From positions 114,752-178,751 of the forward strand of contig NZ_JACSIT010000152.1 of assembly GCF_014349155.1 (NCBI RefSeq): a stretch of DNA of 64,000 nt, read 5' to 3'. Source of the DNA: Neolewinella lacunae (GTDB taxonomy: Bacteria > Bacteroidota > Bacteroidia > Chitinophagales > Saprospiraceae). The position numbers were made by a program, and so were the translations under genes. Of this stretch, positions 52,651 through 60,154 are shown piece after piece. The notes under the pieces were generated by a model. That model saw only the letters and a list, made by a program, of their open reading frames with translations. It made no database searches and had not been told where the DNA came from. Positions within the stretch are counted from its first letter, which is position 1. Every line of letters begins with the position of its first letter.

Positions 52651-52908
52651 ATGAGTAATCAAGTGACCGTTAAAGAAGCGCTCGAACTGATTGCCAGCGG
52701 CGCTTACACTTCCGAAATGGAGGTGGAATTTACTGGAGTAGAACGGGTAGAAGCACTCGATGCGGTGGCGTTAGGAGAGGCTGGCGTCGATGTTCCTGAT
52801 GATTTGATCTGCTACGACGATGATGCGATAGCAGATGACGAGGCATTCGACGGCCCTTGGGAAAGCATCGATTCCGATCTCGAAGAAGAAAAAAGTACCT
52901 CCGGGTAG
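52651..52908 (+). CDS. First half of a small frameshifted gene (acidic protein)
   Basis: 85 aa from ATG 52651 (another ATG at 52642 would add three residues). Very acidic (pI well below 5), with a helical start VTVKEALELIASGAYTS. It ends at TAG 52906. An A6 run at 52889-52894 lies just before. With one more A (A7) the frame would continue through 53081 as one protein of about 143 aa, joining LEEEK to KYLRVEMEVG. The tail EFTGVERVEALDAV has no known match. No function assigned. Confidence 0.6.
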   Translation: MSNQVTVKEALELIASGAYTSEMEVEFTGVERVEALDAVALGEAGVDVPDDLICYDDDAIADDEAFDGPWESIDSDLEEEKSTSG

Positions 52909-52910
52909 AA

Positions 52911-53081
52911 ATGGAAGTCGGCGCAGAAATAGGCAGTTGGATTCATTCCAACCGGATTGACGTAAATGTGCTGCTCAAGAAGCTGATCGAAGATGCTTAC
53001 CTGACCGCAAAGTTGTTCTCCGCCGGTCCTAAAAAAGCCCCCACCGCCCGCGAAAGCGACGGGGGCCACGAAACAACATAA
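52911..53081 (+). CDS. Second half of the small frameshifted gene (RHH-like)
   Basis: ATG 52911 gives 56 aa; reading back in the same frame adds KYLRVE. Together KYLRVEMEV, GAEIGSWIHSNRI and DVNVLLKKLIEDAYLTAKLF fit a beta-strand-helix-helix ribbon-helix-helix fold such as antitoxins of the CcdA/BrnA kind use. That strand is coded upstream of the ATG, in the overlap with the first half, which argues that both halves are one gene. The rest is an open question. The 3' end (53037-53066) also holds a minus-strand terminator hairpin. Confidence 0.5.
   Translation: MEVGAEIGSWIHSNRIDVNVLLKKLIEDAYLTAKLFSAGPKKAPTARESDGGHETT
53037..53066 (-). terminator. Intrinsic terminator on the minus strand
   Basis: GCCCCC (53037-53042) pairs with GGGGGC (53061-53066) around an inner CGCGAAAGCG stem-loop. 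Read on the minus strand it ends in a T-run (complement of A 53031-53036). It would stop transcription coming from rpiB, whose stop is 228 bp away. Confidence 0.65.
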
Positions 53082-53132
53082 CGTAAATCTTTAGGTGGGC
53101 GGGGCTGGCCCAAACCTTGCTCCCTGTCCCTT

Positions 53133-53177
53133 CTCCCCCCTTCGGGGGGTCGGGGGGGAGCACCTGCGGCCGCGCCC
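53133..53177 (+). repeat. Dispersed repeat, copy 14, long form (right arm)
   Basis: CTCCCCCCTTCGGGGGG hairpin module followed by a perfect core at 53160-53177. Inverted with respect to the copy at 52463. Confidence 0.9.
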
Positions 53178-53293
53178 TAACCACACCCTGAAAAAGGCAG
53201 CAACGCAGCGCATGCCAGCGGGATGGCAGACGAGCGGATAACCACCACAGGGCAGCGGGAAGTTGCGGCAAACAGCGCTTTCCCAACGCGGCT

Positions 53294-53737
53294 TTACTTC
53301 TCCAAGTCGGCAATTTTGCCCATGCGGCGCAGTTGGCGGGGGAGGGCCTGGTACTCGGCGGCCAGGAAATTATCGACCAGCTCCTGGGCCAGGGCGATGC
53401 CGATGACGCGGCCGCCGAGGCAGATCATGTTGAGGTCGTCGTGCTCGACGCCCTGGCGGGCGGAGTAGGTCTCGGTGATGAGGCAGGCGCGCACGTTGTT
53501 GATCTTGTTGGCCGCAATGCTGGCCCCTACGCCGCTGCCGCAAACGGCGATGCCGCGCTGCACCTCGCCAGCCCCGACGGCCCGGGCCAGGGGAATGACG
53601 AAGTCGGGGAAGTCATCCTGCGCATCGTACTCGAAAGCGCCGAAGTCGCGGATGGTAAAGCCCTTCTGCTCCAGGTAGTTTTGCAGCTGCCGTTTGAGTT
53701 CGATGCCGCCGTGGTCGGTAGCGATGCCAATGGTCAT
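53294..53737 (-). CDS. rpiB: Ribose-5-phosphate isomerase B
   Basis: 147 aa, the family length. TDHGGIELKRQL (His9), Cys66 in VCGSGVGASIAANKI, His99 in ARQGVEHDDLNMICLGGR, all of the RpiB/LacAB active site. It interconverts ribose-5-P and ribulose-5-P in the non-oxidative pentose phosphate pathway. It is divergent from zwf, the first enzyme of the same pathway; 217 bp separate the two starts. Confidence 0.95.
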   Translation of the reverse strand: MTIGIATDHGGIELKRQLQNYLEQKGFTIRDFGAFEYDAQDDFPDFVIPLARAVGAGEVQRGIAVCGSGVGASIAANKINNVRACLITETYSARQGVEHDDLNMICLGGRVIGIALAQELVDNFLAAEYQALPRQLRRMGKIADLEK

Positions 53738-53763
53738 TTTGGAGGGATTTTATTGTGATTGGG

Positions 53764-53771
53764 CAAAATTA
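53764..53771 (-). promoter_or_regulatory. Candidate -7 box (TAATTTTG) of rpiB
   Basis: Minus-strand TAATTTTG matches TAnnTTTG and gives a leader of about 20 nt. Confidence 0.45.
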
Positions 53772-53954
53772 GCTTCCCGGGGGCGTAAACCTTCCGGAAA
53801 GTCATCACCTTTGCAAAGTACGCGCTTGTTAGGACATTCAGTGCTTGCTGGAAGCCCCCCCGATTCTGCGCCGCCTTTGTTTTGGTCTCCGCCCCCCCCG
53901 GGGCAGCCCCAAATTGCTAGACACTGTTTTAAAACCGCCCAACGGTTCTTACGT

Positions 53955-55490
53955 ATGCCCAGTAACTTAGACCCCCACGTACTCGTCATCTTCGGTGCTT
54001 CCGGTGATTTGGCCCAGCGCAAGCTCGTCCCCGCCGTCTTTGAGCTCTTCCGGGGTGGCTACCTGCCCGAAAAATTTGCCTTGCTCGGGGCGTCGCGGAC
54101 CGATTTTACCGACGAGGCCTTCCGCAACAAGGTCATCTTTGAAAACGAGCATTTCAAATCTGACGGTGCCAAGGAAGAAGAGATCAAGGCCTTTTCTGAG
54201 AAACTTTTCTACCAGGACCTGGCCACTTACGACGGAGAAAAGGACATTAAGGCGCTGGCCGACCGGCTCAAGAAGCTCGATAAAGAACTGGGGGTAGGGC
54301 GCAATTATATCTTCTACCTCTCCACGCCGCCGAAGCTCTACAGCACCATCCCCGCCGCCCTGGCCAAGGCCGGGCTGAACAACAACCAAGACGCCTGGGC
54401 CCGCCTGATCGTGGAAAAACCCTTCGGCTACAACGAGCAATCGGCCATCAAGCTGAACCGGGAAATCCAGGAACACTTCCCCGAAAACACGATCTACCGC
54501 ATCGACCACTACCTGGGCAAAGAGACGGTGCAAAACCTGCTGGTGACCCGCTTTGCCAACGGATTCTTCGAGCCGCTGTGGAACCGCAACTATGTGCAGT
54601 CCGTCCAGATCACCGCCGCCGAAACGGTGGGCGTGGGCAGCCGGGGGGGCTACTACGACGAAAGCGGGGCGATGCGCGACATGGTACAGAACCACCTCCT
54701 ACAGGTCCTGGCCCACGTGGCGATGGAGCCTCCCATCCGGGCCGACGCCCCCAGCATCCGCAATGAGAAACTGAAACTGTTCCAGTCGCTGCGCCCCATC
54801 ACGAAGAAGGACGTCAAAACCCACGTCGTGCGCGGGCAGTACACCGAAGGCATTACCTCCGAGGGGAAGGAAGTGGCCTACCGCGACTCCCCCGGGGTAC
54901 CCGAAAAGAGCAAGACAGAGACCTACGTGGCGATGAAGTTTTTCATCGACAACTGGCGCTGGGCGGGAGTGCCCTTCTTCGTGCGTACGGGCAAATGCCT
55001 GCCCCTGAAGCTCACCGAAGTGGTGATCACCTTCAAGAATCCGCCCCAGGCCATCTTCGCGGAATACGACGACTACGCCATGAGCTGCGATAACCAGCTC
55101 ATCATCCGCATCCAGCCCGACGAAGGCATGGCCCTGGAGTTTGGGATGAAAGTGCCGGGCGAAGGCTTCCGGGTGAAGAACGTGGACATGGACTTCTTCT
55201 ACCGCGACCTGACGAAGAACGACGTCCCGGAGGCCTACACCCGCCTGTTGCTGGACTGCATGAAGGGCGAACCAACGCTTTACGCCCGCGGCGACAGTGT
55301 CGAGGCGGCCTGGGCCTTCGTTGACCCCATCCTCGAGGCCTGGGAAAAAGACGAAGTGCCCCTGTACAGCTACCCCGCAGGCAGTTGGGGGCCGCTGCAG
55401 GCCGATGCGCTCTGGAGTGGGGGCCTGGGCAATGGCTGGCGCAATCCTACTTCTTCGTTGACGGACCGCAAGCATTACACCAAGCAGTAG
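53955..55490 (+). CDS. zwf: Glucose-6-phosphate 1-dehydrogenase
   Basis: 511 aa from ATG 53955; the open frame upstream reads through the rpiB promoter region and is rejected. NADP-binding FGASGDLAQRKL, active-site RIDHYLGKETVQN (His185 and Asp184 next to the catalytic His region), EKPFGY, and KFFIDNWRWAGVPFFVRTGK at the substrate site. It starts the oxidative pentose phosphate pathway and makes NADPH. The expected pgl and gnd genes are not here. The neighbouring purQ has its own promoter box. Confidence 0.96.
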   Translation: MPSNLDPHVLVIFGASGDLAQRKLVPAVFELFRGGYLPEKFALLGASRTDFTDEAFRNKVIFENEHFKSDGAKEEEIKAFSEKLFYQDLATYDGEKDIKALADRLKKLDKELGVGRNYIFYLSTPPKLYSTIPAALAKAGLNNNQDAWARLIVEKPFGYNEQSAIKLNREIQEHFPENTIYRIDHYLGKETVQNLLVTRFANGFFEPLWNRNYVQSVQITAAETVGVGSRGGYYDESGAMRDMVQNHLLQVLAHVAMEPPIRADAPSIRNEKLKLFQSLRPITKKDVKTHVVRGQYTEGITSEGKEVAYRDSPGVPEKSKTETYVAMKFFIDNWRWAGVPFFVRTGKCLPLKLTEVVITFKNPPQAIFAEYDDYAMSCDNQLIIRIQPDEGMALEFGMKVPGEGFRVKNVDMDFFYRDLTKNDVPEAYTRLLLDCMKGEPTLYARGDSVEAAWAFVDPILEAWEKDEVPLYSYPAGSWGPLQADALWSGGLGNGWRNPTSSLTDRKHYTKQ

Positions 55491-55511
55491 CAACTCCCCG
55501 GCGGCAATGAC

Positions 55512-55519
55512 TACCTTTG
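55512..55519 (+). promoter_or_regulatory. Candidate -7 box (TACCTTTG) of purQ
   Basis: Exact consensus match 22 bp before the ATG. AGAGGA at 55534-55539 is a rare Shine-Dalgarno-like sequence in this window. Confidence 0.5.
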
Positions 55520-55541
55520 CCCCTTACCAAAGTAGAGGACA

Positions 55542-56255
55542 ATGAAATTTGGCGTCATCCAATTCCCGGGCAGCAACTGCGACGACGATATGGTATACGT
55601 GCTCGGCACCGTCATGGGCCGGGAAACCGTAAAACTGTGGCACAAGGACGAAACGCTGGAAGGCTTCGGTCCCGGCGACTGCATCATCGTGCCCGGTGGC
55701 TTCAGCTACGGCGATTACGTTCGGGCTGGTGCCATTGCGCGCTTCAGCCCGATCATGGCGGCGGTGGCGGATTTTGCCCAGCGCGGTGGCTACGTTTTCG
55801 GCATCTGCAACGGCTTCCAGATCCTCTGCGAAGCGGGTCTGTTGCCCGGCGCCCTGCTGCGCAACCGCGACCAGCGCTTCATCGCCAGGAACTGCTACCT
55901 CAGCACGGCTACGACCGCGACGGCCGTCACCAGCCAACTGGCGGAGGGCCAGGTATTGCGCCTGCCCATTGCCCACGCCGAAGGCCGGTACTACGCCGAT
56001 GCGGCGACGCTGGATGAACTGGAGGCCCAAGACCAGATCCTGTTTTACTACTGCGATGGCAGTGGCGAACTCAGCGAAGCGGCCAACCTCAACGGCAGTA
56101 CCCGCCACATTGCGGGCATCTGCAACGCCAAACGCAACGTCTTTGGCATGATGCCGCACCCTGAGCGGGCCAGCGAGCCGCTGCTGGGCAACACCGATGG
56201 CCACGCCATTTTTGCTGGCCTCATCGAGTATGTAGAGGCCGCAGCGACGGTGTAG
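55542..56255 (+). CDS. purQ: FGAM synthase, glutaminase subunit PurQ
   Basis: 237 aa class-I glutamine amidotransferase. KFGVIQFPGSNCDDD is the PurQ N-terminus; the catalytic Cys89 lies in FGICNGFQIL and the His206/Glu208 pair in MMPHPERASEP. It supplies ammonia to PurL for the fourth step of purine synthesis. A separate PurQ (with PurS and short PurL elsewhere) is expected, rather than the single long PurL of proteobacteria. Gene stands alone. Confidence 0.96.
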   Translation: MKFGVIQFPGSNCDDDMVYVLGTVMGRETVKLWHKDETLEGFGPGDCIIVPGGFSYGDYVRAGAIARFSPIMAAVADFAQRGGYVFGICNGFQILCEAGLLPGALLRNRDQRFIARNCYLSTATTATAVTSQLAEGQVLRLPIAHAEGRYYADAATLDELEAQDQILFYYCDGSGELSEAANLNGSTRHIAGICNAKRNVFGMMPHPERASEPLLGNTDGHAIFAGLIEYVEAAATV

Positions 56256-56392
56256 GGGTACCGGTTCCAGACGGCTGACCTGGCTCTCCAGCTCCTTCAG
56301 GGCGAAACAAATTATGTCAGCTACCCGCCGGCCGGGGATTTTTAACTGTCAACCTGATCCAGGACGGCTCCATTGCTGCTTTTGTCCTTGCC

Positions 56393-56412
56393 TTGCACCT
56401 GCGACCGCGCCC
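56393..56412 (+). repeat. Dispersed NotI-core repeat, copy 15
   Basis: TTGCACCTGCGACCGCGCCC, one change from the core, 112 bp upstream of the GMC oxidoreductase ATG in the same orientation. Confidence 0.85.
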
Positions 56413-56417
56413 CTTTT

Positions 56418-56524
56418 TTAGTTCATAATTCGTAGTGCATAGTTCAGTAGCGGGCGCGCGCCCTTTCTCCCTTTATTCCTTTCCCCCTTTATTCCTTTCC
56501 CCCCTTACTCCCTATCTTCCCCCC
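56418..56524 (+). repeat. Compound leader: TAGTTCATA words then polypyrimidine tract
   Basis: TAGTTCATAATTCGTAGTGC and CATAGTTCAGTAG (56420-56452) are followed by a C/T tract (CCCTTTATTCCTTTCCCCC, twice) up to the ATG at 56525. It combines the word array and the pyrimidine tract seen elsewhere, next to copy 15 of the repeat. Confidence 0.75.
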
Positions 56525-58231
56525 ATGAACGGTAAGGAAGCGAATACCTACGACGCCATCGTAATTGGTACGGGCATGAGCGGTGGCATGGCCGCCATGG
56601 AGTTGTGCCGCAAAGGACTTAAGACCCTGGTATTAGAGCGAGGAAGAGACATTCGCCACGGGGATTACCCTACAGCCAACCTTGATGATTGGGAACTGCC
56701 CTATGGCGGGCGCATCCCCGAGGAGGTCCAAGCCAAAGATTATCCCTATCTGAGCCGCAAGGGTTACGTGATGGAGCAGGGCGGCATCCACCATTTCCTA
56801 AAGGACGGCGCTTACCCCTACACCGAGAAAAAGCGCTTTGACTGGATCCGGGCCTACCAAACCGGCGGCCGCAGCCTGGTGTGGGGGCGGCAGTGCTACC
56901 AGCTGAGTGAACTGGACTTTACGGCCAACGCCCGGGAGGGGATTGGCGTAGATTGGCCCATCCGCTACCGGGATTTGCAGCCCTGGTACGATTACGTGAC
57001 CCGCTTCGTAGGCGTGAGTGGGCGGGCCGAGGGGTTGGACCACTTCCCCGACGGGCCATTTCAGCCACCAATGCCCCTCAACTGTGCGGAGGAGCACCTG
57101 CGGCAAAGCGTGCACGCCCGCTTCCCGCGCATCAGGGTATCGGAGGGGAGGGTGGCGCACCTGACGGATTACGACCCGGCGGTGCACCTGGGCAGCCGGG
57201 GCAACTGCCAGTACCGCGACCGCTGCCGGCGGGGTTGCCCCTACGGTGGCTACTACAGCTCCAATGCCGGTCCGCTCCCCGTAGCGGAGGCGACGGGCAA
57301 CATGACCCTGGTCAACGGCGCGGCGGTGCGGGAAATCATCTACGACGCCGATAAAAAACGCGCCAGCGGTGTACGGGTGAAACTGCTCAACACTGGGGAG
57401 GAAGTGGAGTACTTCAGCCGGGGCGTCGTCTTTTTGTGTGCTTCGGCGCTCAACTCTGCCGCCATTTTGCTGGCCAGCCGATCCTCCGCCCAGCCCAACG
57501 GCCTGGGGAATGACAACGACCAGGTGGGCCGCAACGTGATGGACCACCACCACAGCGTAGGCGCATCGGGGCAGCTGGAAGGCTATACCGATAAGTACTA
57601 CAAAGGCCGTAAGCCCAACGGCATCTACATCCCGCGCTTCGTCAATCTCGGCGACGCGGCCAGCAAGCGGAGTTATTTGCGCGGCTTCGGTTACCAGGGC
57701 GGGGGGAGCCGCGGCAGCTGGCAATCGCTCGTCCGGGAAATCAACGTGGCCCCGGGGGGCGAACTCAAAGCGGCCATTACACAGCCCGGCAGTTGGAACC
57801 TGGGCATCACCGGCTTCGGCGAATGCCTGCCTAACCCCGATAACCGCGTGACCCTGAACTACGATAAGCTTGACGCCGACGGGCTGCCTACGCTGGTGAT
57901 GGACGTCGCCTTCGGCGAAAACGAAGCGGCCATGCGCCTGGATATGCAAGCCTACGCCGCCGAAATGCTGGAAGCGGCGGGCGTCAAAAACATCCGCACG
58001 TTCAACCAGGACGTTTACCCCGGCTTTTCCATCCACGAAATGGGCACCGCCCGCATGGGCCGCGACCCCAAAACCAGCGTCCTCAACCAACATAACCAGG
58101 TCTGGAACTGCCAAAACCTGTACGTCACCGATGGGGCGGCGATGACGAGCGCCAGTTGTGTTAATCCCAGCCTGACCTATTTGGCGCTTACCGCGCGGGC
58201 CGTAGCTCATGCGGTGAAAACCTTTGGCTAG
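56525..58231 (+). CDS. GMC-family FAD oxidoreductase
   Basis: 568 aa from ATG 56525. FAD-binding DAIVIGTGMSGGMAAMEL with LVLERGRD, GGRSLVWGR (the second GMC motif), then RCRRGCPYGGYYSSN with a Cys pair, and a GMC C-terminus with HEMGTARMGRDPKTSV, NCQNLYVTDGAAMTSASC and NPSLTYLAL. It oxidises an alcohol or sugar. The Bacteroidota members of this type are usually next to sugar-isomerase or gluconate-dehydrogenase-subunit genes, as here, suggesting oxidation of a sugar (3-keto-sugar pathway). No signal peptide is seen. Confidence 0.9.
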   Translation: MNGKEANTYDAIVIGTGMSGGMAAMELCRKGLKTLVLERGRDIRHGDYPTANLDDWELPYGGRIPEEVQAKDYPYLSRKGYVMEQGGIHHFLKDGAYPYTEKKRFDWIRAYQTGGRSLVWGRQCYQLSELDFTANAREGIGVDWPIRYRDLQPWYDYVTRFVGVSGRAEGLDHFPDGPFQPPMPLNCAEEHLRQSVHARFPRIRVSEGRVAHLTDYDPAVHLGSRGNCQYRDRCRRGCPYGGYYSSNAGPLPVAEATGNMTLVNGAAVREIIYDADKKRASGVRVKLLNTGEEVEYFSRGVVFLCASALNSAAILLASRSSAQPNGLGNDNDQVGRNVMDHHHSVGASGQLEGYTDKYYKGRKPNGIYIPRFVNLGDAASKRSYLRGFGYQGGGSRGSWQSLVREINVAPGGELKAAITQPGSWNLGITGFGECLPNPDNRVTLNYDKLDADGLPTLVMDVAFGENEAAMRLDMQAYAAEMLEAAGVKNIRTFNQDVYPGFSIHEMGTARMGRDPKTSVLNQHNQVWNCQNLYVTDGAAMTSASCVNPSLTYLALTARAVAHAVKTFG

Positions 58232-58264
58232 GTTCCCACCTCTGCGCTTGCCAGGACTTCCACC

Positions 58265-58282
58265 GCACCTGCGGCCGCGCCC
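58265..58282 (+). repeat. Dispersed NotI-core repeat, copy 16
   Basis: Perfect core, 55 bp upstream of the Tat-exported TIM-barrel gene in the same orientation. Confidence 0.9.
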
Positions 58283-58337
58283 AAAACAGTAATCTGCTCA
58301 ATTCCCTTATCTTACCCACCTCAATTACTTCTCGATC

Positions 58338-59201
58338 ATGAACCGTAGAAAAGCCATGCAAGCCACCGCGCTGGGGCTGGGCTCCCTCGCCCTCAGCCGC
58401 GCCGTGGGTGCAACCAACGCCGCCGACGCCCAGGCGGGCGCGTACAAAACCAAGCACAGCACCTGCAAGTGGTGTTACAACGACATCCCCCTGGAGGAAC
58501 TCTGTGAGCGCGGCCAAGACATCGGCCTACAAAGCATCGAGCTGCTGACGGTAGAAGACTGGCCCATCCTGAAAAAATATGGCATGACCTGCGCCATGGG
58601 CACCATCAAGGCTTTCAGCATTGAGGACGGCTGGAACGAGCCCAAAAACCATGAAAAACTCCAGGAAAACTACCGCGTAGCCATCAAAGACGCCGCCGAC
58701 CACGGCATCGAAAACCTGATCGTGATGAGCGGCAACCGCCGCCGAATTAGTGATTACGACGGCATGATGAACTGCGCCATCGGCCTGCGGCCCATGGTGA
58801 AACTGGCCGAAGAAGCCGGCATCACCCTGCAAATGGAACTGCTCAACAGCAAGGTGAACCACCCCGACTACATGTGCGATCGCACCGCCTGGGGCGTGGC
58901 CCTGGCCGAGATGATCAACTCTGATCACTTCAAGCTGCTGTACGACATCTACCACATGCAGATCATGGAGGGCGACGTGATTGCGACGATCAAAAAATAC
59001 GCGCCTTACATCGGGCATTACCACACCGGGGGCGTCCCCGGGCGGCACGAGATCAACAACAGCCAGGAGCTGAACTACCCGGCCATCATCCGCGCCATCC
59101 ACGAATCCGGCTTCACGGGCTTCATCGCCCAAGAGTACATTCCCACCTACGAAGACAAGATCAAGGCGCTGGAGGAAGGCTTGCGGATCTGCGAAGTTTA
59201 A
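58338..59201 (+). CDS. Tat-exported TIM-barrel sugar isomerase-like protein (hydroxypyruvate-isomerase type)
   Basis: 287 aa. Twin-arginine signal MNRRKAMQATALGLGSLAL, so the protein is folded before export. The remainder is an AP-endonuclease-2/xylose-isomerase-like barrel: IELLTVEDWP, NLIVMSGNRR, ITLQMELLNSKVNHPDY with the metal-site Glu, LLYDIYHMQIMEGD (Asp/His), IGHYHTGGVPGRHEIN and FIAQEYIPT. These residues resemble hydroxypyruvate isomerase and sugar 3-epimerases. It lies 106 bp after the GMC oxidoreductase and probably acts with it on a sugar in the periplasm. The downstream gene starts 12 nt after the stop. Confidence 0.9.
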   Translation: MNRRKAMQATALGLGSLALSRAVGATNAADAQAGAYKTKHSTCKWCYNDIPLEELCERGQDIGLQSIELLTVEDWPILKKYGMTCAMGTIKAFSIEDGWNEPKNHEKLQENYRVAIKDAADHGIENLIVMSGNRRRISDYDGMMNCAIGLRPMVKLAEEAGITLQMELLNSKVNHPDYMCDRTAWGVALAEMINSDHFKLLYDIYHMQIMEGDVIATIKKYAPYIGHYHTGGVPGRHEINNSQELNYPAIIRAIHESGFTGFIAQEYIPTYEDKIKALEEGLRICEV

Positions 59202-59213
59202 GCCATACGGCCC

Positions 59214-59816
59214 ATGTTCGAAAAAATGCCTCCCTACCAGCGGATCGGCTGGCTGGCCTCGGTGCTGCTGGTGGGGATAGTTATTTATTACTATGAACTG
59301 CGCTCCGGACCGCTCAGCGCGTTCTGGAACAGTTTCGTTTTGGCCCTGCTCTGCGGCTGCGCGCTTGCGGTCTTGCTGATGGCCGGATTGGAGATTGCGG
59401 GTTTGGTGCGGGAGTACCGGCAGGGCACGCTGTTTCCGCTGCGGAACGTGACCTTCTTTGTGGTCTGCCTCAGTGTGGTGGCTTTGCCGGCGCTGGCCGT
59501 TTACGGTCTCCTGGGGGGGCAGGGTTTGCACGAGTCCACCTACCCGCTGCTGCCCGTCTTTTTGTGGATGTTCCTCCGCAACCTCTTTCTGGTAAAAATC
59601 GACGGCGTAGGGCTGGAGACCAAGCTGGGTTTCCGCGCGCCGGAGTACGTCCCGCTTTTCCACATCACCGACGTACAGCAGGAGGAACACCGCACCACCA
59701 TCACCACGAGTGCGGGCAAGCGCATCGAGCTGCTGCGCGTGTTTTTCTTCCCCGCCATTTGGGCACGGATGCAGGTGCGGTTGAAGTCTTTGCAAGAGCG
59801 GGGGGAGGTGGGGTAG
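59214..59816 (+). CDS. Membrane protein of unknown function
   Basis: 200 aa with four TM helices (LASVLLVGIVIYYYEL, FVLALLCGCALAVLLMAGLEI, VTFFVVCLSVVALPALAVYG, LLPVFLWMFLRNLFLV) and a C-terminal soluble region (PLFHITDVQQEEHRTTITT, KRIELLRVFFFPAIWARM) that resembles the PH-like domain of YdbT/YccF-type bacterial membrane proteins. It follows the TIM-barrel gene after 12 nt. Not recognised beyond this. Confidence 0.62.
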   Translation: MFEKMPPYQRIGWLASVLLVGIVIYYYELRSGPLSAFWNSFVLALLCGCALAVLLMAGLEIAGLVREYRQGTLFPLRNVTFFVVCLSVVALPALAVYGLLGGQGLHESTYPLLPVFLWMFLRNLFLVKIDGVGLETKLGFRAPEYVPLFHITDVQQEEHRTTITTSAGKRIELLRVFFFPAIWARMQVRLKSLQERGEVG

Positions 59817-60013
59817 GGAGTGCTATTGCCAAAGTCTAGCCCCTGATTGAGTGCTGATTTTTTATTAAAGGTGGTTTTAATCACCTAATTTCTCTTTTAA
59901 AACGGTCTTATCTCCTGCAATTGCGCAGAATATTGGCTTGGGAGATGAAAATTAATTTGGTGCTGATAATTAACCGGCGTAGATTACAGCAGGCTCCAAA
60001 ACCAAAACCCTCT

Positions 60014-60154
60014 ATGTTAGACCGAAGCTTCTCAAACAACCCCACCACTTCAGGTTCCCTCCCATTACCCAAACTGACGGCGGGCACCTACATGGTTACC
60101 CTTCAGCTGGTCAAGCAAAAAAATACTACTCACCTCATCAATGTGCAACAATGA
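60014..60154 (+). pseudogene. Orphan T9SS sorting-domain fragment (3' remnant)
   Basis: The last 46 codons (MLDRSFSNNPTTSGSLPLPK, then LTAGTYMVTLQLVKQKN and LINVQQ) have the spacing of a type A sorting domain (leading strand, LxAGxYxV, closing strand), but there is no protein in front of it: the frame opens only at 59921 with no signal peptide. The DNA from 59820 to 60010 is AT-rich compared with the window. Its TGA overlaps the ATG of the next T9SS gene by 4 nt. Best read as the 3' end of a deleted T9SS cargo gene. Confidence 0.6.

Noticed and set aside
53694..53954. Upstream extension of zwf
   Set aside because: It would overlap rpiB and the rpiB promoter and has no similarity to the family; the NADP-binding motif lies just after ATG 53955.
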